A DNA stretch of 40,622 nt from Calditrichota bacterium (GTDB taxonomy: Bacteria; Calditrichota; Calditrichia; RBG-13-44-9; J042), in the NCBI GenBank assembly GCA_003696445.1, contig RFHE01000334.1, positions 1 to 40,622 on the forward strand, in the 5' to 3' direction. Position 1 is the first letter of the stretch; the number at the start of each line of letters is the position of its first letter. Made by a program: the position numbers and the translations under genes. The notes beneath the pieces were generated by a model. The model made no database searches. It was not told where the DNA came from and worked only from the letters and a program-made list of their open reading frames with translations. This document shows positions 26,367 through 35,353 of this stretch, one piece after another.

Positions 26367-28919
26367 CTAATGCAAAGCGCTGTAAAGGTGATAGATGAAT
26401 TTGAGGTGGGCGAGCAAATTCAATCGGCTTTGTAGGAACAACATGATGCCTCCAGCACAGAGCCCCCCCAGCAACGTTACCACCGCAAACACCCGGGAAT
26501 ACAGGGCATCTAAAAACACGCGAACCCCATTTATCCAGCGCAAATAAAGCCAAACGTTAAAAAATAACAGCATTCCCAACACAATCCAATAGGAATTCAG
26601 GGAGAGGAGCACATTGTACAGAATGGCTGCCAGGGGCATCAAAAAAATCAGCGGGGAGAGGGACCACACGTTGACCACCATTGCCTCACGAAAAATCATG
26701 CGCCTCCTGAAGACAAAGGCGACCAACCTGAGCAATAGGGCCGACAACACCAGCCCAAGGGCAATACAGGCAGTAAAAAATATTAGGCCCTGCCATTGCT
26801 TCCAGATGAGCTCAGCCGCCAAGCGCTTGGAGGCTGGCGTGAACATGAACAGCGACACGAGGTAGTCCATTAAAAAATTGCTGCGAAAGTAAAACAGCAC
26901 CGAGTGCGCCAACACACCGGCGGTGAGAGAGAAAACCACCAGAAGAAACAGTGTCTGCCCCTGCGGGATGAGAATTCGCTCCTGGAGATTGACAAAAAAT
27001 CCATGGGGGCGTTTCAAAGAATAGGTCACATTACGCCTGAAATCGGGAGACTGCTGATAGACAACCAGAAAAGCAAACAGGACCAGCAACCCAGAAAGGA
27101 TGTACAAAAAGGAAAACCGGCTTTTTGCTTCCGACAGCACCGGCTGATCTGCCGCTTCACCGGCCTCAGGCCGCTGGGGAATTTGTTTCAGTTTGCGGTC
27201 CAAGGTGTAAAGCCCCATAGCGGTGAAATTCAGATCTCCAAAGAGACCATTTTGCAAGGAAGGAAAATTAACGCGATAATCGGAAAAGGTGGGGATGAAA
27301 TGAGCCGGCAGCAGGCCGTGCTTTTGCAGTCGGCGGGCCTGGCGGGCAAACAATTGATCTTGGATCAAATCCGGCGCCAGCAGGGTGGAATCCACCCGAT
27401 AGGAAATAGAGCGCAGAAAGGCCGCCGGCCAGACCGGCGCATTCGTTTCGCCCTCTGCCAGCCGGCTGAGCACCCCCGGGTCCCGGCGGTCTAAAATTTC
27501 CCACAACCAGGTCCAATTCCCATTGCCTGTCCTTCCGGGCGGAAACGGCGTATCCACGTAGAAAATCACGTTTGCAGAATCGTTCCGGGAACCGTATTGG
27601 GGGAGCCCGGCATGTTTTGTCTGCATGGGATCGGCAAAATAGCTTACCCCAATGCCTGCCAGGCTGGGATGCCGATGGGCCAGACTCAGCATTTGCCCGA
27701 TGAGCCGGGATTGGTAAACCTGGTAAAGGCTGTCCGCCCCGGGCCGGATTAGTGTGGGCATGAGGGGCAAATCCTGGAACACCAACAAGCCGTGCCTATC
27801 GCACAGGCTGAAAAAGGACTCGGGTAGAGGCGCAAAGGGCACGCGAACAGCATTGTAGCCGGCTTTTCGGATCTGCGCCAAATCCCATTCAACCTGAGCG
27901 GCGTCGAACAAGGTACTGCCGGAGGGATGCTGATAGAGATAATTGATGCCGTTAAGGACCACCGGTTTCCCATTCAAGAAGAGCTGGCCATCCCGCACCT
28001 GCAGGGTTCGCCAGGCGAGGGGCTGCTGCCAGCGGTCCACCAGTTTCCCTTGTTGCCACAGGCTCACCACCAACCGGCACGTCACCGGGTCCGCCGGCTG
28101 CCAGGGCCGGATTCGATCCAGCGGCAGGTGAAGGCGAAACCGATGCACCAGCGAATCGGGTGCACTGACCACCTGACGGGCCACCGTCCTCCCGCCCTGT
28201 TCAAGGCGTGCCTCCACCCGCCAGGCGGCGGGCCGATGCGTGGGCAAGTTTATCTCGCCCTGGAGCTGCAGGTCGCCTTCACCATCGCTATGGGGAAGGC
28301 GCCAGGAGAGTTGCTTCAGGTGCACGGCGGGGCGCAGCTCCAGCCAAACCGGTTCCACCAACCCGAATTCGATCAGAGGAACATTCACCGGCAACCAGGG
28401 CAACATCTGTTGCCATTGATGGGCCCGAGGGCGCACCAACACCTCCAAGCGATTTTTCGCCCGCAAGGCCGCCGTGGGAAGGGGAATCGTCTGGTAGAGG
28501 AAGGGCGCGCCGGAGGCGGCAAGCCGGGTACTATTGAAATAAACCGACATCCCTCCGTTCACCTGCCCCAGGTGCAGCACAGCCTGCATCCCCCCACGGT
28601 TAAGCAAGGAATCCGGTACGGAAAACATTCTTCGGAAGCGAAATGCCTGCACCTGCCGGTAGCTGAATGGTTGTTGAATTTCGCCAAGCAGCGCTTCACC
28701 GTTTTTGCTCAAAACCTGCCACTGCCCGCTCAGCGAGATCCAATGGCGGAGGGGAAATTCCCTTATCGGCCCCTGTTGAACGGAGCCGGCTGCAGGCAGA
28801 GTGTAGAAGGCTACTTGATCGGCAGCAAACAGACCTATCGCCCAGACCAGCAGGAAACCCACTACACCGAAAAAACCGTGATTCAACCTTTGTTTTTGGT
28901 CTGACATGCTCTGTTTCAT
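26367..28919 (-). CDS. GH2-like (beta-sandwich + TIM-barrel) protein fused to a C-terminal multi-TM domain
   Basis: 'QLFLNGKPVVLNGINYLYQHPSGSTLFDAAQVEWDLAQIRKAGYNAVRVPFAP...FFSLCDRHGLLVFQDLPLMP' is GH2 catalytic-domain-like; the last ~240 aa contain several hydrophobic helices. Confidence 0.75.
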   Translation of the reverse strand: MKQSMSDQKQRLNHGFFGVVGFLLVWAIGLFAADQVAFYTLPAAGSVQQGPIREFPLRHWISLSGQWQVLSKNGEALLGEIQQPFSYRQVQAFRFRRMFSVPDSLLNRGGMQAVLHLGQVNGGMSVYFNSTRLAASGAPFLYQTIPLPTAALRAKNRLEVLVRPRAHQWQQMLPWLPVNVPLIEFGLVEPVWLELRPAVHLKQLSWRLPHSDGEGDLQLQGEINLPTHRPAAWRVEARLEQGGRTVARQVVSAPDSLVHRFRLHLPLDRIRPWQPADPVTCRLVVSLWQQGKLVDRWQQPLAWRTLQVRDGQLFLNGKPVVLNGINYLYQHPSGSTLFDAAQVEWDLAQIRKAGYNAVRVPFAPLPESFFSLCDRHGLLVFQDLPLMPTLIRPGADSLYQVYQSRLIGQMLSLAHRHPSLAGIGVSYFADPMQTKHAGLPQYGSRNDSANVIFYVDTPFPPGRTGNGNWTWLWEILDRRDPGVLSRLAEGETNAPVWPAAFLRSISYRVDSTLLAPDLIQDQLFARQARRLQKHGLLPAHFIPTFSDYRVNFPSLQNGLFGDLNFTAMGLYTLDRKLKQIPQRPEAGEAADQPVLSEAKSRFSFLYILSGLLVLFAFLVVYQQSPDFRRNVTYSLKRPHGFFVNLQERILIPQGQTLFLLVVFSLTAGVLAHSVLFYFRSNFLMDYLVSLFMFTPASKRLAAELIWKQWQGLIFFTACIALGLVLSALLLRLVAFVFRRRMIFREAMVVNVWSLSPLIFLMPLAAILYNVLLSLNSYWIVLGMLLFFNVWLYLRWINGVRVFLDALYSRVFAVVTLLGGLCAGGIMLFLQSRLNLLAHLKFIYHLYSALH

Positions 28920-29202
28920 CCCGCGGCAAAATTATTCCCCCAATCTCAGTGAGCCAATAAAAGAAATTTTTGCCCGGCCGATAATGAAAGACTAACACGG
29001 AAGGGCACCGGGAAATCGTGATTCGAAATCCAGAATCACCTTGCATTTTCTGGCTGCTGCCGATAAAATAAATTCTAACAGGAAAACTTCATGTCTCTGG
29101 CAACACCACACGTTTTTGTCTGTAATTGCTTTTAACTTGTTTTAATAGGTATCAGACAGTTAACGGGATTTAAGGAAAAAACCCACGAAGAAGGAGCGTT
29201 TC

Positions 29203-30228
29203 ATGTTTGAGACAACCCACTTTCCTGGCGCTAAAAAATACTGGTACAATGGCCGCTTGGTGGATTGGAACCGGGCGGAATTGCATGTAATGACTCACGC
29301 CCTGCATTACGGGACCTCGGTGTTCGAAGGGATTCGCGCCTACCTGACCGACCGTGGCCCGGCCGTTTTTCGACTCTCTGAACACATCGACCGGTTGTTT
29401 CACTCGGCCGAAGTGATGCGCATGGAGGTGCCTTACTCCAAAAAGGAGATCGTGGACACGGTCCTCGAATTGATGCGGGTAAACGAGTTGAAAAGCGCTT
29501 ACATCCGGCCGCTGTTGTTTTACTCTTACGGGAATCTCGGTCTGGTGCCCCACAGCGCACCGGTGGAACTGGTCATTGGGTGCTGGGAATGGGGGGCCTA
29601 CCTGGGTGAAGAAGCCAAACAAAAGGGCGTGCATGTGCTACTCCTGCCCTGGCGGCGTTTTCACCGCTCCCAAATTGATCTTTCGGCCAAACTGGGGGGG
29701 GTGTATGTGCAATCGAAAATCACTGCAGAGTTTGCCCGCCGGCAGGGCTTTAACGAGGGCATCATGCTCAATCTGGAAGGGCGTATTGCCGAAGGTCCTG
29801 GCGAGAACATATTCATCGTTAAAGAGGGGGTGGTAAAAACCAACCCGGGCAGTGAATCGATCCTGGAGGGAATCACCCGCTCTTCGGTGCTGGAAATTGC
29901 CCGCGATGCCGGCTATCCCACAGAGGTCGGTCCCATTAGCGTTGAGGAGTTCATTTCGGCCGATGAGGCTTTCTTTACCGGTACGGCCGCCGAAATCACC
30001 CCTATTACCCGGGTAACCGATGGCAGCAATCCGAATACATCTCGGGAGGACTGGAAACATTACACCATTGGGGATGGCGTGCCCGGCGGCATTTGCCGGC
30101 ATCTGGCCACCCTGTACAGCAAGACTGTTCGCGGACAGTTGCCCCAGTTCGAGCATTGGCTGTCTTATGTTTACCGTTCCCGGGAAGAAGCTCAAGCTGT
30201 GCTGGGGAGCTTCTCGGCTGCTTCGTAA
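29203..30228 (+). CDS. ilvE: Branched-chain amino acid aminotransferase
   Basis: 'YGTSVFEGIRAY', 'SAYIRPLLFYSYGNLG', 'LLNLEGRIAEGPGENIFIVKEGVV'-type PLP fold IV motifs; SD AAGAAGGAG. Confidence 0.92.
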   Translation: MFETTHFPGAKKYWYNGRLVDWNRAELHVMTHALHYGTSVFEGIRAYLTDRGPAVFRLSEHIDRLFHSAEVMRMEVPYSKKEIVDTVLELMRVNELKSAYIRPLLFYSYGNLGLVPHSAPVELVIGCWEWGAYLGEEAKQKGVHVLLLPWRRFHRSQIDLSAKLGGVYVQSKITAEFARRQGFNEGIMLNLEGRIAEGPGENIFIVKEGVVKTNPGSESILEGITRSSVLEIARDAGYPTEVGPISVEEFISADEAFFTGTAAEITPITRVTDGSNPNTSREDWKHYTIGDGVPGGICRHLATLYSKTVRGQLPQFEHWLSYVYRSREEAQAVLGSFSAAS

Positions 30229-30265
30229 ATCGCGAAACACACACTTAAAATTTTGGAGTGTTCCC

Positions 30266-31462
30266 ATGCCACAGTTGTCGCAAAGAGCCTACAGCATGCC
30301 CGCTTCCCCCATTCGCAAGCTGGCCCCCTACGCGGATCGGGCCAAAGAAGCGGGGCGCAAGGTCTATCACCTCAACATAGGTCAGCCGGACATTCCCACC
30401 CCGCAGACCATGCTGAATTACTTTCGCAATCTGTCTCTAAAAGTCATTGCCTACAGCCCTTCCGGCGGCCTGTGGGAATACCGGGAAAAGCTGACCGAAT
30501 ACTATCGCCGTTTCGATATTGCGTTGAGTAAGGAAGACATTCTGGTCACCACCGGTGGCAGCGAAGCCATCATTTTTGCCATGATGGTGACCATGAATCC
30601 CGGTGACGAGATCATCATACCGGAACCATTTTACACCAATTACAATGGTTTTGCCGTTGAAGCGGGCGTTCGGGTGGTGCCGGTGACCTGCCGTGCCGAG
30701 GATGGCTTTAGGCTGCCCTCGATCGAAAAAATCCGCGAGAAAATTACCGAGCGTACCCGGGCCATTTTGATCTGCAATCCCAACAACCCCACCGGCTACG
30801 TGTACAGCTGGGAAGAACTGGAACAGCTCCGGCAGTTGGTCGCCGATCACGATCTATTTTTGATTGCCGACGAGGTGTACCGGGAATTTGTGTACGACGA
30901 TGCTACCTTTCACTCCGCCCTTCACTTAAAAGGGATTGAGGAGCGCGTGGTGGTGGTGGATAGCGTGTCCAAGCGCTACAGCGCCTGCGGTGCGCGGGTG
31001 GGGTGCCTGGTTTCCCGGAACCGGGAGTTGCTGGAAGCCGCCCTCAAGCTGGGTCAGGCCCGGCTCTCGCCACCCACCCTGGAGCAATTGGCAGCCATGG
31101 CCGCCATCGACACGCCGGAGAGCTACATCCAGCAGGCTCGGGAGGAATACCGCCGGCGCCGCGATGTGGTTTTCCAGGCCCTCCAGCAGGTGCCCGGGGT
31201 GGTGGGCCTGAAACCAAAAGGCGCTTTCTACACCATTGTGGGCCTGCCCGTGGACGACGCGGAAAAATTCTGCATCTGGATGCTGGAATCATTTCATGAC
31301 CAGAACGAAACCGTCATGTTGGCCCCGGCCAGCGGCTTCTACGCTACCCCTGGACTGGGCAAGCGAGAGGTGCGCATCGCCTTCGTGCTCAATGTACAGG
31401 CCATGCAACGCGCCATGGCCCTTTTACAGAAAGCCCTCCGGGAATATCCGGGACGACTGTGA
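30266..31462 (+). CDS. Class I/II PLP-dependent aminotransferase (aspartate aminotransferase-like)
   Basis: 'LNIGQPDIPTPQTM', 'ICNPNNPTGYVYSWEEL', 'DEVYREFVYD', PLP-Lys 'DSVSKRYSACGARVG'. ATG at 30266 after GGAG; the track start 30020 lies inside ilvE. Confidence 0.92.
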   Translation: MPQLSQRAYSMPASPIRKLAPYADRAKEAGRKVYHLNIGQPDIPTPQTMLNYFRNLSLKVIAYSPSGGLWEYREKLTEYYRRFDIALSKEDILVTTGGSEAIIFAMMVTMNPGDEIIIPEPFYTNYNGFAVEAGVRVVPVTCRAEDGFRLPSIEKIREKITERTRAILICNPNNPTGYVYSWEELEQLRQLVADHDLFLIADEVYREFVYDDATFHSALHLKGIEERVVVVDSVSKRYSACGARVGCLVSRNRELLEAALKLGQARLSPPTLEQLAAMAAIDTPESYIQQAREEYRRRRDVVFQALQQVPGVVGLKPKGAFYTIVGLPVDDAEKFCIWMLESFHDQNETVMLAPASGFYATPGLGKREVRIAFVLNVQAMQRAMALLQKALREYPGRL

Positions 31463-31603
31463 GGAAACCCTTTGCCCCTGCCGCCGGGAGCCTTCCTCCC
31501 GGTAGCGGGGGATTTTTCCACTAAACCTTTCTCTCAGAGCTGCCGAATACCAGTAACATTGCTTCAGGGAAGAAACCTTAAACCAAGGAAGGAGATGGCG
31601 CTC

Positions 31604-31786
31604 ATGCACAAGTCCGATCCTGCCGAACAGATCGCCCAGAACAACGCCGAAATGATGCGCGTCTATCAACAGGCCCAGCAAGCGAATCAAGACATGGCGA
31701 ACAAGCTGGTGAAGATGTCTGTTGAAGAGCAGGTCAGTCGAGGCAAAAACGATTTGCTTGGTGCCATTGTGGATTTTTTTGCCTGA
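31604..31786 (+). CDS. 60-aa predicted helical small protein
   Basis: 'MHKSDPAEQIAQNNAEMMRVYQQAQQANQDMANKLVKMSVEEQVSRGKNDLLGAIVDFFA'; strong SD AAGGAAGGAG (alternative ATG at 31595); followed by a terminator hairpin. Confidence 0.6.
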   Translation: MHKSDPAEQIAQNNAEMMRVYQQAQQANQDMANKLVKMSVEEQVSRGKNDLLGAIVDFFA

Positions 31787-31794
31787 GAAACCGG

Positions 31795-31830
31795 CAAGCC
31801 GGTGAGGGGCTCAAAGCCCTCACCGGCTTG
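31795..31830. terminator. Bidirectional terminator hairpin between convergent genes
   Basis: Perfect 14-bp stem CAAGCCGGTGAGGG / CCCTCACCGGCTTG with 8-nt loop, between the stop at 31786(+) and the gene ending at 31902(-); flanking T-tracts are weak. Confidence 0.75.
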
Positions 31831-31901
31831 TTTGCAATGCCTGCAAACACTGGAAACAAGACCGTTTGTGTCAACTGCCCACCGGCTGCAGGCCGGGAGA
31901 A

Positions 31902-33599
31902 CTACTCGTTCAACTGCGCTTCGATGGCAAAGCGGGGGCGAATGTCCACCGGCACGTCGCTCAGCTGGTCCAAAGCCCGTTCCAGTTGTGGGCTGATGTA
32001 GCGGTATTTTTCAATAAAGGCTTTGGCCCCCTGGTAATCGCCCAGGGCCTGAATCATTAACAGGTCGTGGGCCAGAGCCCGCACGGCATCCCGAATCTTG
32101 CTGTCGTTGACCCGAAATTTGCCGGTCGCCTCGTTGTACTCAAAGCCACCCTTCTCCAGCAGGTAATTCAGCGCAATCACGTTGGCGCCCCCGTGCGCTT
32201 CGTTGATCCCAAAGCGCACGCTGCGAAAAATGCCGCCCAGGTAACTGGCGTACATCTGGTCCGCCAGGGAATGGGGAAAAACGCCCCGTTGGACCAGATA
32301 GTCCAGATTGTACAGGCCCAGGATATCGGCCTTGGCCTCCTCGATGGTGGAATAGGTTTCCTTCAACTCAGCATTGACGGTGGTTTCGCGGCCGTTTTTC
32401 ACAATTTTGCCCGGGCCCAGTCCGTGGGACATCTCGTGCATCAATACATGATTGAAATAAGCGTCGAAGGAAACCCGTTTTAAGTCCTTCTCTTCCAGCA
32501 CGCGGTTGACGATGGGAATCCAGCATTTCTGATATTTGGCTTCGGCCACGTTTTTGAGCAAAACCTTCTTGCTGCCCTTGGCCTCGCGCACCCGCTCGTC
32601 GTTGGGCAGATTAAAGGCGGTGGTTTGAACGGCGGCCTTGCTGTCCCCGCCTACGTACACTTCCTGAACCACCACAATCGGCGAAGCCGTTCCCCGATTT
32701 AAATTTTTGTGCTCATCCGGAATGGGCAGATGTTTTTCCATGTCCACCAGATAGCGACTCACCGTTTCCAGCTTCTTGCTCTCCGCGGGATCGACCAGCG
32801 TCACGAAGGCCTCGAAGGAGGCTTTGTACCCGAACAGCCCGTCCTCGTACACCTCGTAGGGGCCAATCACCACCTCGATGGTGTGGTCCTTCAAATCCAT
32901 CCAGTCCATGTCGCTCTGGAAGTAATCGTTGCTCAGAAAGGCCTCGGCCCGGCTGTTTAAGAATTTCTTCAGCGAGGGATTCTCGGCCAGTTGCGCCGCT
33001 TCCTTGAGCAGGCGGGCGGCGGGTTCCAGAAACTCCCGATAGGCCTCGGAATAAGGGATGGCCACCAATCGTCCGTTTTTGCGCCGGATCAGCGTCACCG
33101 TACTGGTAAAGGCCTCGCGTTCCTCGTCGGAGAGGGTAGCCAGGAATGTTTCAAATTCTTCCCGGGTCATGTCCGCCGGATAAAAGTTGGCACCGAGCGG
33201 TTTTTTCTCCTCTAGATTGATGAACGGCTCGTCGTGGTTTAAGCGGTCGAAAGGGCCAAAATTCACCGTGAAATATTCCAGCAGTGTGGGATAGTCGGGA
33301 TTTTTTCCCGTTTTCAGCGCCTGCCGGATGGCCACATTTTTGTGGTACACCTGGCGCAGAAATATCTCGTCCATCAGTTTTGCCGCCTGAACCAGTTTTT
33401 TCAATACCAGCCGGTTTGCCGGGCTGAGCAGACTCTCGTCGTAAGCAATCTCCACAGGCGCCAGTTTCCCCAGTTGAGAGCGAACATAGCCGATGTCTGC
33501 ATAATCCTTAATCACGGTTCCCTCCTTTCGTGCGCATCCCAGACAAAGTACAGCCAGCATGAAGAAAAACACCCAGCGGAATTGGTTTCCAGTTGTCAT
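31902..33599 (-). CDS. Lipoprotein zinc metallopeptidase, dipeptidyl-peptidase III (M49)-like
   Basis: Lipobox 'LAVLCLGCARK', 'HEMSHGLGPGK' HExxH motif, 'ETYSTIEEAKADILGLYNL'. ATG at 33599 preferred over 33656. Confidence 0.78.
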   Translation of the reverse strand: MTTGNQFRWVFFFMLAVLCLGCARKEGTVIKDYADIGYVRSQLGKLAPVEIAYDESLLSPANRLVLKKLVQAAKLMDEIFLRQVYHKNVAIRQALKTGKNPDYPTLLEYFTVNFGPFDRLNHDEPFINLEEKKPLGANFYPADMTREEFETFLATLSDEEREAFTSTVTLIRRKNGRLVAIPYSEAYREFLEPAARLLKEAAQLAENPSLKKFLNSRAEAFLSNDYFQSDMDWMDLKDHTIEVVIGPYEVYEDGLFGYKASFEAFVTLVDPAESKKLETVSRYLVDMEKHLPIPDEHKNLNRGTASPIVVVQEVYVGGDSKAAVQTTAFNLPNDERVREAKGSKKVLLKNVAEAKYQKCWIPIVNRVLEEKDLKRVSFDAYFNHVLMHEMSHGLGPGKIVKNGRETTVNAELKETYSTIEEAKADILGLYNLDYLVQRGVFPHSLADQMYASYLGGIFRSVRFGINEAHGGANVIALNYLLEKGGFEYNEATGKFRVNDSKIRDAVRALAHDLLMIQALGDYQGAKAFIEKYRYISPQLERALDQLSDVPVDIRPRFAIEAQLNE

Positions 33600-33928
33600 T
33601 CCATGGCTCCTTTTTCGTAATCGGCCCGTTAAGTTTAAATGGCCCTGCGCCCCCACACAAGGGCGCTTTGCTTTTTGCCGGCACCTGAGGCGCCGAGCGC
33701 AGGAGGATGTGGTAGGGGAACGAGCTGTTTACCTGGTGGCCGGGACACACGAGCGGAGAGCCGTCTGCAGGGAAGTTGCCGGCAGCACGCCCCGCAACTC
33801 GGTAGTTGAGACCCTGGAGTGGTTTGCACCAGCCCGCAAACGGGTCGGATCGAGCACAGGCTCCGTCTGGAATCCGCCTGCCGGGCGGACTCCGTGGATC
33901 AGCGCCCTGGGCCAACGCACAGGGGGGC

Positions 33929-35317
33929 CTATTTCAACAAAACGGCCCGCCGCACCTGGCGGCCTTTTGGAGTTTGTAGCACCACAAAGTAGGCTCCGGC
34001 CGGCAAATCCGTTCCCTGGAAGGCAAAACGATGCGTTCCGGCCGGAAGCCGTCCCTCAAAAAGTACCGCTACCCGCTGCCCCAGCACATTGTACACCGCC
34101 AGTTCAACCGGCAGGGCACGGGACAGGGCCACGCTGATCTGCGTGCCGGGATTGAACGGATTGGGGTAAGGCGGGTCCAGGCGAAAGTGGCGCACCACCG
34201 GCTGCGATTCCGGCGGCTCAAGTCCGGTAAACACAACGCTGTCCTCGTTAAAGAACGCCACGCCCATCGGACGGGGATAGCCGGTGGAGTCGTCCAGCGT
34301 TAACAGGCCAACAATTTTATTGTTCTGTTGATCCACGGTCAGAAATCCATATTCCCAGATCGGACGCGGCACGTAGGGGGAAAGATCCACCTGTTCCCAC
34401 AGCGTATCCACGGTAAAATGAATGAGGGCCGAACGAGTCGCTACCCAGGGCTGTCCGAAGGCGTCAATAGCAATGCCTTTGTATGCAGGGCGATAGGTAA
34501 ACCCCTGGGTGAGGCTCTGGATCTGCGTCCAGGCCGTGTTGTTATAGCGTACGATGGCGCTCACTGCGGCGGCGCTGTCCCCTCCCAACCAGCGGTTGCC
34601 GGCCGGATCGATGGCCATGGCCACCACACGGGTGTCGAAGCCGGGAGCAAGCAGGCCCTGCCCGTGGTTCTGCCAGGAAACCCCGTCAAAGCTCTGCAGG
34701 CCCCAGTAATCCATCCCGATCCACTTCACCCCAAGTGAATCCACAACGATAAAATTGATGGCATCATGGCCCAGCGGGGAATTCCCCTCGTGCCACCATT
34801 GCCAGCTGGAGCCATCAAAACGCAGCAGCCCCCGGCTGAATGTGCCTACCCACAGGACGCTGTCCCCCTCCAGCGTGAGGGTGTAAATCGCATCCTCCGG
34901 AAGGGGAGAGTTGGAGGTATTGTACACCGTCCAGTTCTGGCCGTCGAAGTGGGCGATGCCGGCATTCAAGGTGGCTACCCAGACTCCACCCTGACCATCG
35001 GAAATCACGTGGCTCACATCGTTTCCAGGCAGGCCGGAGTTGGTGGTCTGGAACACCTGCCAGTTCTGCCCGTCAAACCGCACTAGGCCGCCTTCCACCA
35101 GAATTCCGGTGAAGGGATCAAAATCGTTTCCACAGGCAAACCAGAACACACCCTGATCGTCCTGAATGGCGTACTGGACTCGGTTGCTGGGCAGCGGAGA
35201 GCGGGTTGTGTCGTAAAACACGACCGCATTGCCGGCCTGGAGAGGGGACACCGAAACCGCGACGGTCAGGAGCAGGCCAGTCGCAGCAACGGAGAACATG
35301 CGGAAAGTCAGGGCCAT
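33929..35317 (-). CDS. Secreted two-component-regulator-type propeller protein with C-terminal sorting-like (FlgD-Ig/T9SS-type) domain
   Basis: Repeated 'GLVRFDGQNWQVFQTTNSGLPGNDVSHVISDGQGGVWVAT' units; C-terminal 'PYPNPFNPGTQISVAL...VYNVLGQRVAVL...LPAGAYFVVLQTPKGRQVRRAVLLK'; signal peptide. Confidence 0.88.
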   Translation of the reverse strand: MALTFRMFSVAATGLLLTVAVSVSPLQAGNAVVFYDTTRSPLPSNRVQYAIQDDQGVFWFACGNDFDPFTGILVEGGLVRFDGQNWQVFQTTNSGLPGNDVSHVISDGQGGVWVATLNAGIAHFDGQNWTVYNTSNSPLPEDAIYTLTLEGDSVLWVGTFSRGLLRFDGSSWQWWHEGNSPLGHDAINFIVVDSLGVKWIGMDYWGLQSFDGVSWQNHGQGLLAPGFDTRVVAMAIDPAGNRWLGGDSAAAVSAIVRYNNTAWTQIQSLTQGFTYRPAYKGIAIDAFGQPWVATRSALIHFTVDTLWEQVDLSPYVPRPIWEYGFLTVDQQNNKIVGLLTLDDSTGYPRPMGVAFFNEDSVVFTGLEPPESQPVVRHFRLDPPYPNPFNPGTQISVALSRALPVELAVYNVLGQRVAVLFEGRLPAGTHRFAFQGTDLPAGAYFVVLQTPKGRQVRRAVLLK

Positions 35318-35353
35318 GGCAAACCTCCCCTGGGATACAATCTCACCACCACA

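Noticed and set aside
27927-28904. 325-aa plus-strand ORF
   Set aside because: Antisense to the GH2-like gene; Gln/His/Pro-rich shadow translation.
29018-29039. GTGATTC-GAAATCCA-GAATCAC inverted repeat between divergent genes
   Set aside because: Could be an operator, but a single 7-bp palindrome with no second copy is too weak to claim.
30020-30265. N-terminal extension of the aminotransferase ORF
   Set aside because: Lies inside ilvE in another frame; a good SD and ATG at 30266 give a standard N-terminus.
33508-34137. Overlapping ORFs of 135 aa (-) and 192 aa (+) over the intergenic region
   Set aside because: Both overlap ends of well-supported genes and read as GC-driven non-coding frames.
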